Assembly: GCF_031822435.1 (NCBI RefSeq)
Contig: NZ_JAVQLW010000002.1
Span: 62,001 to 126,000, forward strand
Source: Paracoccus sp. MBLB3053
Lineage (GTDB): Bacteria; Pseudomonadota; Alphaproteobacteria; Rhodobacterales; Rhodobacteraceae
Direction: 5' to 3'
DNA: 64,000 bases
A program made the translations under genes and the position numbers. Each line of letters starts with the position of its first letter. The first letter of the stretch is position 1. Shown piece by piece: positions 7,771-16,483 of this stretch. The notes beneath the pieces are model-generated. The model saw only the letters and a list, made by a program, of their open reading frames with translations. It was not told the DNA's origin and did not search any database.

Positions 7771-8754
7771 CTACAGGCCCATCAGCGCCAATGCCGCACG
7801 TCCATTCATGCCGTAGGGATTGCCGAGGGTGGCCCGCGTTTCATCGTGGTAAAGATATGGGCCCTGCAGCAGGGTCACCTGTTTTCCCGCAGCCCCGAGC
7901 GCGTCCGCGAATTCCGTTGCCTGGCGCTGAAATTCGGGCGTTTCCAACGTGCCATAGGTTACCACGACCGGCGCCATGATCTGGTCGAGATGGCGCTGCG
8001 GGCTCATCTCGTCCTCCATTCTGTCGGTGAAGGAGATGTAACTTCTGCGCCAGGATAGGCGAACCGGGGCAAGATCATACATCCCGCTCATGCACAGGCC
8101 GCCCTTCACGGCATCATCCGGCAGGTCATAGGCCGTCCAGTCAGTCGTCAGCGCAACGGCGGCCAGATGCCCGCCCGACGAATGCCCGCCGATATAGACC
8201 TTGCCCGGATCGCCGCCAAAGCTTTCCGCGTTGCGGATGACCCAGGCGATGCCCCGCCGCACCTGATCGGCCAGACGACCCAGATCGCCTGCGACTTGCC
8301 GGACATCGGAAAAATCCAGCGCAACAAAATGAGCCCCGCGATCCAGGAATGGCTCGGCCGCGAAACCTGACGAACTTGCATCCATGAAGCGCCAGGTTCC
8401 TCCGTGGATGAAGACGAAGATCGGCGCGCCCGTTGCCTCGGCCTTGTAGAGATCCAGCTGTTCAACTTGCGGCTCACCATAGGACGCGCGCTGCGGATAG
8501 CCCCGTCGCAATCTGAGATCATAGCTTTCCGCAGATAGCCTTCTGGCGACCACGTCGAGGTTAGGCTGGTAGGCTTCCTGCCGATAGGCAGCATCGAGTT
8601 CGACCTGGTCATAGTCCCGCCAGATCCTGGGTCCCTTCACGTGACCTTCGAGAGGCTTGCCACATTCCTGACCCAAAGCTGGGGCGGCCAGGACGCCTCC
8701 GGCGATGGTAAGCGCCATGCGGCGGGAATACGAATGGGACCTGCGAGACAGCAT
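7771..8754 (-). CDS. Exported alpha/beta hydrolase (BD-FAE/esterase-like)
   Basis: A 327-residue hydrolase with a probable Tat signal (YSRRMALTIAGG) and cleavage near ALG (residue 29). The oxyanion motif HGGTW and nucleophile elbow GHSSGGH are those of kynurenine-formamidase-like and carboxylesterase families. The catalytic His is likely in LYHDETRA near the C-terminus. It would hydrolyse an ester or formamide in the periplasm. It is convergent with the cytochrome b561 gene and separate from the amine-catabolism genes. The substrate is unknown. Confidence 0.85.
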   Translation of the reverse strand: MLSRRSHSYSRRMALTIAGGVLAAPALGQECGKPLEGHVKGPRIWRDYDQVELDAAYRQEAYQPNLDVVARRLSAESYDLRLRRGYPQRASYGEPQVEQLDLYKAEATGAPIFVFIHGGTWRFMDASSSGFAAEPFLDRGAHFVALDFSDVRQVAGDLGRLADQVRRGIAWVIRNAESFGGDPGKVYIGGHSSGGHLAAVALTTDWTAYDLPDDAVKGGLCMSGMYDLAPVRLSWRRSYISFTDRMEDEMSPQRHLDQIMAPVVVTYGTLETPEFQRQATEFADALGAAGKQVTLLQGPYLYHDETRATLGNPYGMNGRAALALMGL

Positions 8755-9139
8755 GGGGGTCTCCCTCGACCAGAAATAAGTCCGATGTCGATTGGTTCAG
8801 CCAGGGGCCGGGTCGTTATGAGCATCGGGACAGTGAATTCTACGTCGCGATGTCATGACCAACGACTATAGCACCACCGTAATGCAGATTCATTCCCCGT
8901 CTTTGCGATGCGCGAAGTTCCGGCGCTGAAAGGGCAGGGTGTTGGATGCCAGCACCGCGTAACCGGGGCAGCATCGCCGATGCTCAAACCCAATGTCCAT
9001 GCATCTGGCTTGCGGGTTTCTTCGCAATTTAGCGCCAGCCTAAGCATTGATGTCCGATTTCATAATTTTCGGAATGAAGGGCTCTGCCTACACCTATGCG
9101 TAGGTTCAGCCGACGAATGACGCAAACAGGGATGCGCAG
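8755..9139. other. Intergenic region with FMO promoter
   Basis: This 385-base gap separates two divergent genes and is AT-richer than its surroundings. No gene is supported. It must hold promoters for both. One dyad (ACCTA-TGCG-TAGGT at 9092-9105) is listed separately. Confidence 0.5.
9087..9105 (+). promoter_or_regulatory. Possible operator dyad before FMO gene
   Basis: Two overlapping inverted repeats: CCTAC (9087-9091) with GTAGG (9100-9104), and ACCTA (9092-9096) with TAGGT (9101-9105). They lie 35 bases before the monooxygenase start, where a repressor or activator could act. Arms are only five bases, so chance is possible. Confidence 0.3.
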
Positions 9140-10420
9140 ATGCAAATAGAGACAACCGACACGCTTGTTGTTGGGGCAGGACAGGCCGGGATCGCGATGA
9201 GCGAGCATCTTCTGGCCAGCGGCGTGCCGCATCTGGTGCTAGAGCGAGAACGCATCGCCGAACGCTGGCGCTCGGCGCGGTGGGATTCGCTGGTCGCAAA
9301 TGGCCCCGCCTGGCACGATCGCTTCCCCGGAATGGAGTTTCCCCAGGCTGATCCAGATGCCTTCATCGCCAAGGACAAGGTCGCGGACTACTTTGTCGCC
9401 TATGCCGAGATGCTGAATGCGCCGGTGCGTTGCGGCGTCGAGGTGAAGGAAGTTCGGCGCAACAGCGGCAAGCCGGGTTTCACGGTCGAGACCTCGAAGG
9501 GCGTGATCGAGGCGCAGCGCGTCGTCGTCGCGACTGGCCCTTTCCAGATCCCGGTCATTCCGCCGATGATCCCCGAGGCGGCCGGCATCGCCCAGATGCA
9601 TTCGAGCAGCTACCGCAATCCCGAAGATCTACCCGAAGGTGCGGTTCTGGTCATCGGCGCGGGCTCGTCGGGGGTGCAGATCGCAGATGAGCTGATGCGC
9701 GCGGGCAAGAAGGTCTATCTCTCGGTTGGCCCGCATGACCGCCCTCCACGCGCTTATCGCGGTCGCGATTTCTGCTGGTGGCTGGGCGTTCTTGGCAAAT
9801 GGGACATGGCCGCGCCGCGTCCGGGAACCGAGCACGTGACCATCGCCGTCAGCGGCGCTTATGGCGGCCAGACGATCGATTTTCGCAAGCTGGGGAACCA
9901 GGGCATGACCCTGCTCGGCCGGACCGAAGGCTATGAAAGCGGCGTGTTGAAACTTGGCCAGGATCTGGCGCAGAATATCGCCAACGGTGACGCGAACCTG
10001 TACTCCCTCCTCGACGAGGCCGATGCCTACGTGACGCGCAACGGCCTTGACCTGCCGCTTGACCCCGAGGCGCGCCGCCGCGAGCCCGATCCCGACTGCC
10101 TGACAAAGCCGATCCTGTCGCTGGATCTCGCGGAAGCGGGCATCACACAGGTCATCTGGGCGACCGGCTTCGGCGTGGATTACAGCTGGCTCAAGCTCGA
10201 TGCCTTGGACGAAAATGGCCGCCCCCGGCATCATCGTGGCGTCTCGGTCGAGCCGGGGATCTATTTCCTTGGTCTGCCCTGGCAATCGCGGCGCGGTTCC
10301 AGCTTCATCTGGGGTGTCTGGCACGATGCCAAGCATGTGGCCGAGCAGATCGGTATCCAGCGCAAATACATGGACCATCACGCCGAGCGTAGCCTGCCAC
10401 AACGCGACGCGGCAGAATGA
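9140..10420 (+). CDS. FAD/NAD(P)-dependent monooxygenase (FMO-like)
   Basis: A 426-residue flavoprotein with an FAD-binding GAGQAG motif (12-17) at the N-terminus and a second dinucleotide motif VIGAGSSGVQ around 172-181 for NAD(P)H. Between them QMHSSSYRNP resembles the flavin monooxygenase fingerprint. Such enzymes oxygenate amine nitrogens or ketones. Its position beside RidA, an aldehyde dehydrogenase and polyamine uptake genes points to an amine-derived substrate, but this is context only. A strong terminator follows at 10443, so it is a single transcript. Confidence 0.85.
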   Translation: MQIETTDTLVVGAGQAGIAMSEHLLASGVPHLVLERERIAERWRSARWDSLVANGPAWHDRFPGMEFPQADPDAFIAKDKVADYFVAYAEMLNAPVRCGVEVKEVRRNSGKPGFTVETSKGVIEAQRVVVATGPFQIPVIPPMIPEAAGIAQMHSSSYRNPEDLPEGAVLVIGAGSSGVQIADELMRAGKKVYLSVGPHDRPPRAYRGRDFCWWLGVLGKWDMAAPRPGTEHVTIAVSGAYGGQTIDFRKLGNQGMTLLGRTEGYESGVLKLGQDLAQNIANGDANLYSLLDEADAYVTRNGLDLPLDPEARRREPDPDCLTKPILSLDLAEAGITQVIWATGFGVDYSWLKLDALDENGRPRHHRGVSVEPGIYFLGLPWQSRRGSSFIWGVWHDAKHVAEQIGIQRKYMDHHAERSLPQRDAAE

Positions 10421-10442
10421 GCGCTTGCACCCAGCACCCTTA

Positions 10443-10480
10443 GGCTCATCCTCATCAAGGATGAGCCAGACTTTTCTTTT
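10443..10480 (+). terminator. Intrinsic terminator after FMO gene
   Basis: GGCTCATCCT and AGGATGAGCC form a perfect 10-base stem with a five-base loop (catca), followed by a T-rich run (CTTTTCTTTT). It separates the monooxygenase from the RidA operon. Confidence 0.88.
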
Positions 10481-10539
10481 CCTGCCGCCGCGTGATGTGA
10501 AAATCCGCATAAGACCGCGGCAATTCGACGGAGACTCCG

Positions 10540-10956
10540 ATGGCCCATACCCGCATCCGCAAGTTCAACACCAAGGAAACATATCCCGAGCAGAACCTCG
10601 ACAACGACCTCTGCCAGGCTGTCGTGACCCAGGGCGGCAAGACCGTCTGGCTGCGCGGCCAATGCCCTCAGAATCTTGATGATGCGAAGAATATCGAAAG
10701 CCACGACCCGGTCGAGCAAACCCATAAGGTCATGCAGAACATCAAGCAGCTGATCGAGGAAGCCGGCGGCAGCATGGAGCATCTGGTCAAGGTCGTGGTC
10801 TATATCACCGATGTCCGCCACCGCGAGGCGGTCTATCGCACGATGGGCGAATACCTGAAGGGTGTGCATCCGGTTTCGACCGGTCTCGTCGTGCAAGCCC
10901 TGGCCCGTCCGGAATGGCTGGTCGAGATCGACGGCACCGCCGTCATTCCGGATTGA
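10540..10956 (+). CDS. RidA family protein (enamine/imine deaminase)
   Basis: A 138-residue YjgF/YER057c/UK114 protein. Members hydrolyse reactive enamine and imine intermediates from amine oxidation or PLP chemistry, releasing ammonia. The family region LVKVVVYITDV and the C-terminal VQALARPEWLVEIDGTAVIP are present. RidA archetypes carry an arginine near 105 followed by P-A-R; here the region reads TGLVVQALARPEW, so it belongs to a divergent Rid subgroup. It heads an operon, four bases before the DUF1028 gene, consistent with scavenging products of the oxidases nearby. Confidence 0.9.
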   Translation: MAHTRIRKFNTKETYPEQNLDNDLCQAVVTQGGKTVWLRGQCPQNLDDAKNIESHDPVEQTHKVMQNIKQLIEEAGGSMEHLVKVVVYITDVRHREAVYRTMGEYLKGVHPVSTGLVVQALARPEWLVEIDGTAVIPD

Positions 10957-10960
10957 TCGC

Positions 10961-11635
10961 ATGACCTTCTCGATTGTCGCGCGCTGCCCCGAGACGGGCA
11001 TGTTCGGGGTCGCCATCTCATCCTCGTCGCCGGCGGTCGCGGCGCGCTGCTCTTATGCCCGGGCAGGGGTGGGGGCGGTCGCATCGCAGAACGTCACCGA
11101 CCCTTCGCTGGGGCCGCTGACGCTGGACCTGATGCAAGGCGGGCTGTCTGCCTCGGACGCCATTGCCAAGGTGCAAAGCCAGGGCCGGTTCATCGAATAT
11201 CGTCAGGTTCTGGCTGTCGATGCCGAGGGCCGGACCGCGATCCATTCCGGGCCGAATTCGCTGGGCATCTGGACGCAGGCGCAGGCCGAGAACGTCGCCT
11301 CTGGCGGCAATCTTCTGGCAAATGACGGCGTGCCGCAGGCCATTGTCGATGGGTTTCGCGCCTCGACCGGCCATCTCGCTGACCGTCTGATCGCCGCAAT
11401 GCGCGCGGGAATGGCAGCAGGTGGCGAGGCCGGGCCGGTCCATTCTGCGGGCCTCAAGATCGTGGACAAAGTCAGCTGGCCCGTCGTGGATCTGCGCTGC
11501 GACTGGACGGACGATTGCCCGATCGAAGCCATCGCCACACTTTGGGACATCTACAAACCGCAGCTTGACGCCTATGTCCAGCGCGCCCTCGACCCGCGCG
11601 CCGCGCCGTCTTATGGCGTGCCGGGCGACGAGTGA
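10961..11635 (+). CDS. DUF1028 protein (Ntn-hydrolase-like)
   Basis: A 224-residue DUF1028 protein, full length for the domain without extra C-terminal parts. The family N-terminus TFSIVARCPETGMFGVAISS is intact; DUF1028 is assigned to the Ntn-hydrolase clan, with the residue after the initiator methionine the likely nucleophile after processing (Thr2 here). The reaction is unknown. It sits between RidA and an aldehyde dehydrogenase with small gaps (4 and 16 bases), so it probably shares their amine-degradation role. DUF1028 genes are often next to RidA homologues. Confidence 0.88.
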   Translation: MTFSIVARCPETGMFGVAISSSSPAVAARCSYARAGVGAVASQNVTDPSLGPLTLDLMQGGLSASDAIAKVQSQGRFIEYRQVLAVDAEGRTAIHSGPNSLGIWTQAQAENVASGGNLLANDGVPQAIVDGFRASTGHLADRLIAAMRAGMAAGGEAGPVHSAGLKIVDKVSWPVVDLRCDWTDDCPIEAIATLWDIYKPQLDAYVQRALDPRAAPSYGVPGDE

Positions 11636-11651
11636 AAGGAAAGGGAGCACC

Positions 11652-13148
11652 ATGCTGGACATGAGCCATCAGGATTGGAAAATCCGCGCCGCCGGACTGA
11701 GCTTTCGCAGCCGGGCCTTCATCGACGGCAAATTCGTCGATGCGGTCTCGGGCAAGACCTTCGACAGCATAAACCCGGCAACGGGTGAGGTGCTGGCACA
11801 GGTCGCCGAGGGTGACGCCGCCGATATCGACCATGCGGTGGCTGCCGGCCGCCGCGCCTTTGACGATGGCCGCTGGTCGCGCATGGCACCCGGCGCGCGC
11901 AAGGCGGTGATGCTGAAGCTTGCGGATCTGATCCGCGAGAACCTGCAAGAACTGGCGCTGCTGGACAGCCTCGACATGGGCAAGCTGGTCACCGATGCCG
12001 TCACCATCGACGCGCCGGGCTCCGCGCATTTCTTCCAATGGTATGCCGAGGCCATCGACAAGCTTTACGACGAGGTCGCCCCCACCGGCCCCGGTGATCT
12101 GGCGCTGGTCCGCCGCGTGCCGTTGGGCGTCGTCGGCGCGGTCGTGCCGTGGAACTTCCCGCTGGACATGGCGACGTGGAAATCCGCCGCCGCTTTGGCC
12201 GCCGGGAACTCGGTGGTGTTGAAACCCGCCGAGCAATCGCCGCTTTCCGCACTGCGTCTGGCGGAGCTGGCGGCCGAGGCAGGCGTGCCGGACGGCGTCT
12301 TCAATGTCGTGCCGGGATACGGCGCGACGGCGGGCCGCGCGCTTGGCCTGCATATGGATGTCGATTGCCTGGCCTTTACCGGTTCGACCGCCATCGGCAA
12401 GAAGTTCATGGAATATTCAGGCCAATCGAACCTCAAGCCGGTCTGGCCGGAAACGGGCGGGAAAAGCCCGAACATCGTCTTTGCCGATTGCGAGGATCTG
12501 GACGCCGCCGCCGACATGGCCGCATTCGGCATCTTCTTCAATCAGGGCGAGGTGTGTTCGGCCAATTCCCGGCTTTACGTCGAGCGCTCGATCCGCGACG
12601 TCTTCATCGAAAAGCTGGTCGCGCGCGCCGAGGCGATGCAGCCCGGCGATCCCCTCGACCCGGCTTCGAAAATGGGCGCGATCGTCGATGAGGCCCAGAC
12701 CCAGGGCATCATGCGCTTTATCGAGGCGGGTAGGCAAAGCGCCCGGCTCGTCACCGGAGGCGAGCGCGTCCGGATCGAAGGCAAGGGCTGTTTCGTCCAG
12801 CCAACGATATTTGCCGACGTGACGCAGGACAATCCGCTTGCGCGCGACGAAATTTTTGGCCCGGTCCTTTCGGTCATCGCCTTCGACAGCGAGGATGAGG
12901 CGGTTAGACTGGCGAATGACTCGATTTATGGTCTTGCGGCCTCGGTCTGGACGGACAACCTGTCGCGCGCCTGCCGCGTCGCGGACCGGCTGCATGTCGG
13001 CACGGTCTCGGTGAACACGGTCGATGCGCTTTCCGCGCAGACGCCCTTCGGGGGTATGAAGCAATCGGGCTTCGGCCGCGACCTGTCGCTGCATTCGCTG
13101 GACAAATACACCGCGCTGAAGACGACCTGGATCAAGTACAGGCCCTGA
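11652..13148 (+). CDS. Aldehyde dehydrogenase, PuuC-like
   Basis: A 498-residue NAD(P)-dependent aldehyde dehydrogenase. Catalytic Cys302 (NQGEVCSANSR) and general base Glu267 (PETGGKSPN) are at the classical positions, and the NAD-binding FTGSTAIGK loop is present. The sequence resembles gamma-glutamyl-gamma-aminobutyraldehyde dehydrogenase PuuC and betaine-type dehydrogenases. It would oxidise the aminoaldehyde made when a polyamine or other amine is oxidised. It is the last gene of the RidA operon, with ribosome binding site AAGGGAG eight bases before the ATG and a terminator just after the stop. Confidence 0.92.
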   Translation: MLDMSHQDWKIRAAGLSFRSRAFIDGKFVDAVSGKTFDSINPATGEVLAQVAEGDAADIDHAVAAGRRAFDDGRWSRMAPGARKAVMLKLADLIRENLQELALLDSLDMGKLVTDAVTIDAPGSAHFFQWYAEAIDKLYDEVAPTGPGDLALVRRVPLGVVGAVVPWNFPLDMATWKSAAALAAGNSVVLKPAEQSPLSALRLAELAAEAGVPDGVFNVVPGYGATAGRALGLHMDVDCLAFTGSTAIGKKFMEYSGQSNLKPVWPETGGKSPNIVFADCEDLDAAADMAAFGIFFNQGEVCSANSRLYVERSIRDVFIEKLVARAEAMQPGDPLDPASKMGAIVDEAQTQGIMRFIEAGRQSARLVTGGERVRIEGKGCFVQPTIFADVTQDNPLARDEIFGPVLSVIAFDSEDEAVRLANDSIYGLAASVWTDNLSRACRVADRLHVGTVSVNTVDALSAQTPFGGMKQSGFGRDLSLHSLDKYTALKTTWIKYRP

Positions 13149-13157
13149 TCCGATCAG

Positions 13158-13183
13158 ACGCCCGGCCGTTGGCCGGGCGTTTT
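13158..13183 (+). terminator. Intrinsic terminator after aldehyde dehydrogenase
   Basis: ACGCCCGGCC and GGCCGGGCGT form a perfect 10-base stem with a three-base loop and a short T run. It lies in the 39-base gap between two convergent operons. It lacks an A run on its left, so it works best for the plus-strand transcript. Confidence 0.9.
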
Positions 13184-13187
13184 CGCC

Positions 13188-14786
13188 CTATGCCGCCAGC
13201 ATCGCTCGGGCGCATTTCTCGCCGATCATCATCGAGGGCGCGTTGGTATTGCCGCCGATCAGCGTCGGCATGACAGAGGCGTCCGCGACGCGCAGGTTCG
13301 CGATGCCATGCACCTTCATCGAAGCCGGGTCCGTGACCGCCAAGGCGTCGCGACCCATCCGCGCCGTGCCGACCGGATGATAGACGGTCAGCGCCTCGGC
13401 CCGTAGATAGGCGAGGATTTCATCGTCGCTTTGCACCTCGGGTCCGGGCAGAATCTCACGCCCCTTCAGCCCTGCCATGGGCGCTGCGGCAAAAATGCGG
13501 CGGGCAAGCTTGATCCCCTCGACCAGCACCTGCGCATCATCCCCGGCCGAGAAGAACCGGTGATCAATCTGCGGCGCGAAACCGTCGCCCGCGCGGGCAA
13601 TGCGGATTTCGCCCACGGATTTCGGGCGCAGGACGCAGGTATGGACCGCGAACCCATGGCCCCATTCGACCAGCCGCCCGCGATGGCTGCGATAGCCCGG
13701 CACGAAATGGAACTGCACATCCGGCAAATCGCTCGCCAGCGGCGTGCGGGCAAAGCCGCCCGCGACCACATAATTTGTCGAAAGCTCGCCCTTGCGGTTC
13801 GCTGCGAACAGAAACGGCGAGGGCAAGAGGCGGCGCAGGTTCGGCAGCGAAAAGCCCAATGTGCGGGCGGAATCGCTGCGGACCGTAATCATGCCATCGA
13901 CATGGTCGCGCAGGTTCTGGCCGACACCCGGCAGGTCATGCGCGACCTCGATCGCCGCCTCGCGCAGCGCCGAAGCCGGGCCGATCCCGGATGCCATCAG
14001 CGCCATCGGCGTGCCGATCGCGCCCGCGCTCAGAACCACCTCGCCTTCGCAGGCGACCTGCTGTGTCTGGCCGTCGCGCGTGATCTCGATCCCGGCTACA
14101 CGGCCATCGGAAAGGATCAGTCGCCTGAGTTCTGCGCCGGTCCATACGGTCAGGTTCTGTCGGTGACGTACCGGCTCCAGAAAGGCGTTATAGGCCGAAA
14201 AGCGCAGCCCGTTTCTTTGCGTCACGTCATAGACGCCCAGCCCCAGTTGCGACGGGCCATTGAAGTCATTGTTGCGCGGCAGGCCAAGGGCTTCCCCCGC
14301 CGCGATGAAATCCTGGCAGACCGGGTTCGGATCGGTCGGGCGGCTGACGATCAACTCGCCCGTGTTGCCATGCAGCGCGGGGTCCTGTCCGTTCTGATTG
14401 CGCTCAAGGTCCTTGAACACCGGCAGGACATCATCCCAGCCCCAGCCCGCGCAGCCCAGATCGCGCCATTCATCGTAATCCTCCGCCGCGCCGCGGATAT
14501 AAAGCATCGAGTTCATCGAGGATGACCCGCCCAGCATCCGCCCCCGATTGACCGGGATGCGGCGGTTGTTCAATTCCGGCTGGGGCGTTCCGGCATAGCC
14601 GTAATCGAAGCGCGGGCGGCCATACATCGCCAGAATCCCGGCCGGGACCTTGACGCGCAGATCGCGGTCGCCGCCTCCGGCCTCAATCACCAACACGCGA
14701 TGCGCCGGGTTCTGGGACAGGCGGTTTGCCAGCACGCAGCCCGCCGAGCCCGCGCCGATGACAATATAGTCAAAGCTCTCCATCAT
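13188..14786 (-). CDS. GMC family oxidoreductase (choline dehydrogenase-like)
   Basis: A 532-residue FAD-dependent alcohol dehydrogenase. The N-terminal FAD motif VIGAGSAGCVLANRL, the GMC signature RGRMLGGSSSMNSMLYIRG, and the C-terminal HPVGTARMG with the catalytic histidine are all visible. Relatives include BetA (choline to betaine aldehyde) and polyethylene-glycol or other alcohol dehydrogenases. It is the last gene of the transporter operon; its ATG overlaps the stop of the amidohydrolase gene (ATGATG, so Met1 or Met2 could be used). With the importer it may oxidise a hydroxylated amine. The substrate is not settled. Confidence 0.9.
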   Translation of the reverse strand: MMESFDYIVIGAGSAGCVLANRLSQNPAHRVLVIEAGGGDRDLRVKVPAGILAMYGRPRFDYGYAGTPQPELNNRRIPVNRGRMLGGSSSMNSMLYIRGAAEDYDEWRDLGCAGWGWDDVLPVFKDLERNQNGQDPALHGNTGELIVSRPTDPNPVCQDFIAAGEALGLPRNNDFNGPSQLGLGVYDVTQRNGLRFSAYNAFLEPVRHRQNLTVWTGAELRRLILSDGRVAGIEITRDGQTQQVACEGEVVLSAGAIGTPMALMASGIGPASALREAAIEVAHDLPGVGQNLRDHVDGMITVRSDSARTLGFSLPNLRRLLPSPFLFAANRKGELSTNYVVAGGFARTPLASDLPDVQFHFVPGYRSHRGRLVEWGHGFAVHTCVLRPKSVGEIRIARAGDGFAPQIDHRFFSAGDDAQVLVEGIKLARRIFAAAPMAGLKGREILPGPEVQSDDEILAYLRAEALTVYHPVGTARMGRDALAVTDPASMKVHGIANLRVADASVMPTLIGGNTNAPSMMIGEKCARAMLAA

Positions 14787-16438
14787 GCCTCGGGGATCGA
14801 ATGGGTGACGCGCCCGCCACAGATGGTCAGGGCGATCCTGGCGGCATCGGCGCGATCGGAAAGCCCCTCCAGCGCGCCTTCGATCAGCACCAGATCGGCG
14901 TCGAATCCCTCGCGCAGCGCGCCGCGCCGGTCCTCGCAGAAATCGGCGTAAGCGCCGCCTGAAGTATAGGCTGCAAGGCATTCCTCCAGCGTCAGGCGCT
15001 GATCGGGCAGGTCATCGGCCCAGGGCTGACGGGTCAGGGCGCAATGGATCGCGTAAAGCGGCGAGATGGGCGAGACCGGCCAGTCGGTCCCAAAGGCCAA
15101 GGTCACACCGCGATCCCGGATCATCCGCCACGGAAAGGCCGTAGGCCAGCGCGACTTGCCCATGATCGTCACCGTCGGTTCCAGCGGCAGGCCCGCCGAG
15201 CCCGGCGGATGCACCGGCTGCATGGACGCCACAATCCCCAAGGGGTCCAGCCGGTCCAGATCCTCGGGCGTGATCGTGTCGATGTGCTCGAGCCGGTGGC
15301 GGGCGTCGCGCGGGCCATTGGTCTTGGCCGCTGCTTCATAGGCGTCGATGGTCGCGCGCACCGCGCCGTCGCCCACGGCATGGGTCGCGATCTGCAGGCC
15401 GCGCCGGTCGGCCTCGACGCAGATGGCGGTGAAATTATCCAGATCGAAAAGCGGGGCCGAGCGGAAGCCGGGCCGGTCGGGATAATCCGTCACCGTCAGC
15501 GCGGTCCAGGTGTCGAAGACACCGTCGAGCAGCATCTTGATGCGGCCGAAACTCAGCCAGCCGGGAACCTCGGGGCCATAGGCGTCGAGCCGGTCGATGC
15601 CCTCGGGGCCATCCTCGCCCCCGAGGCGCAGTGGCAGGCTGACCCGGACGGGCATCTCGCCGGCCAGCGCCAACTCGCGCATCAGCCCTGCCTGGTATTC
15701 GTTGCCGTCCATGTTCACCGCCGAGGTGATGCCGTGGCGGGCGCAGTAATCCCCGGCCAGGCGGATCACGTCGCGGTCATGGGCGCGCTCTTCCTCGGTG
15801 GGCGGCACGGCGGCGGGACGATAGGCGAGGCTGTCGCGCCCCTTCAGTATCGAGAGGTTGCGCACCCGCTTCATCGCCGCGAATTCGCGCAGCTCGCCCG
15901 TGGCCAGCCCATCCTCGCCCATGACGATCTCGGCACCGGGGCCGACATCCGCGCCCTGCAGGATGCCCGCAAGCTCAAGCGCGCGGGTATTGGCCCAAGC
16001 GCAATGCAGGTCGGTCGCAAGCAGGCAGATCGGGCGCTCGGCGCTGATCTGGTCCAGAAGATGGCGGTCTGGGCGGCGATCCTCGCCGAAGATGACGTAG
16101 TTCACCCCAAGGCCGAACAGGATCTCATCGCCCGGATTGGCGGCCATGAATTCCTCGAAGGCGGCCTTGGTCGCCTCGAACCCGAAGGTGCTGCCAAGGG
16201 GCAGCATCGACAGCGAGGCCCCGCCCATGAAGAGATGCAGGTGGCTTTCAACAAAACCCGGCAGCAGCTCGCGCCCGGCGGCGTCGATGACCCGGGTCTC
16301 GGGAGCGACATGCGCGCGAATGGCGGCGTCGTCGCCAAGGGCCAGGATGAGGCCATCGCGGGCCGCGATAGCGGTCGTTCCGGCAGGCGCGAATTGCGCG
16401 CGAATCCGCGCGTTCAGGATGACAAGATCAGCGGTCAT
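14783..16438 (-). CDS. Amidohydrolase 3 family (YtcJ-like)
   Basis: A 551-residue metal-dependent amidohydrolase of the YtcJ/NfdA type. The first metal motif is ESHLHLFMGG. Further metal-site candidates are His in IATHAVGDGAV and HRLEHIDT, and Asp in FGTDWPVSP. The length matches the N-substituted formamide deformylase subfamily. It would remove an acyl or formyl group from an imported amide so that the amine can be oxidised. The start is an ATG 45 bases after the binding-protein stop, separated from it by a strong hairpin. Confidence 0.9.
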   Translation of the reverse strand: MTADLVILNARIRAQFAPAGTTAIAARDGLILALGDDAAIRAHVAPETRVIDAAGRELLPGFVESHLHLFMGGASLSMLPLGSTFGFEATKAAFEEFMAANPGDEILFGLGVNYVIFGEDRRPDRHLLDQISAERPICLLATDLHCAWANTRALELAGILQGADVGPGAEIVMGEDGLATGELREFAAMKRVRNLSILKGRDSLAYRPAAVPPTEEERAHDRDVIRLAGDYCARHGITSAVNMDGNEYQAGLMRELALAGEMPVRVSLPLRLGGEDGPEGIDRLDAYGPEVPGWLSFGRIKMLLDGVFDTWTALTVTDYPDRPGFRSAPLFDLDNFTAICVEADRRGLQIATHAVGDGAVRATIDAYEAAAKTNGPRDARHRLEHIDTITPEDLDRLDPLGIVASMQPVHPPGSAGLPLEPTVTIMGKSRWPTAFPWRMIRDRGVTLAFGTDWPVSPISPLYAIHCALTRQPWADDLPDQRLTLEECLAAYTSGGAYADFCEDRRGALREGFDADLVLIEGALEGLSDRADAARIALTICGGRVTHSIPEA

Positions 16439-16456
16439 GATGTTCCGAAAAGGTTT

Positions 16457-16476
16457 GCGGGGGCCGAAGCCCCCGC
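16457..16476 (-). terminator. Intercistronic hairpin after binding protein
   Basis: On the minus strand GCGGGGGC and GCCCCCGC form a perfect eight-base stem closed by a TTCG tetraloop, between the stop of the binding-protein gene and the start of the amidohydrolase gene. The following sequence has only a weak T run. It probably protects the upstream message or attenuates read-through, raising binding protein over downstream enzymes. Confidence 0.7.
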
Positions 16477-16483
16477 GTCAAGG

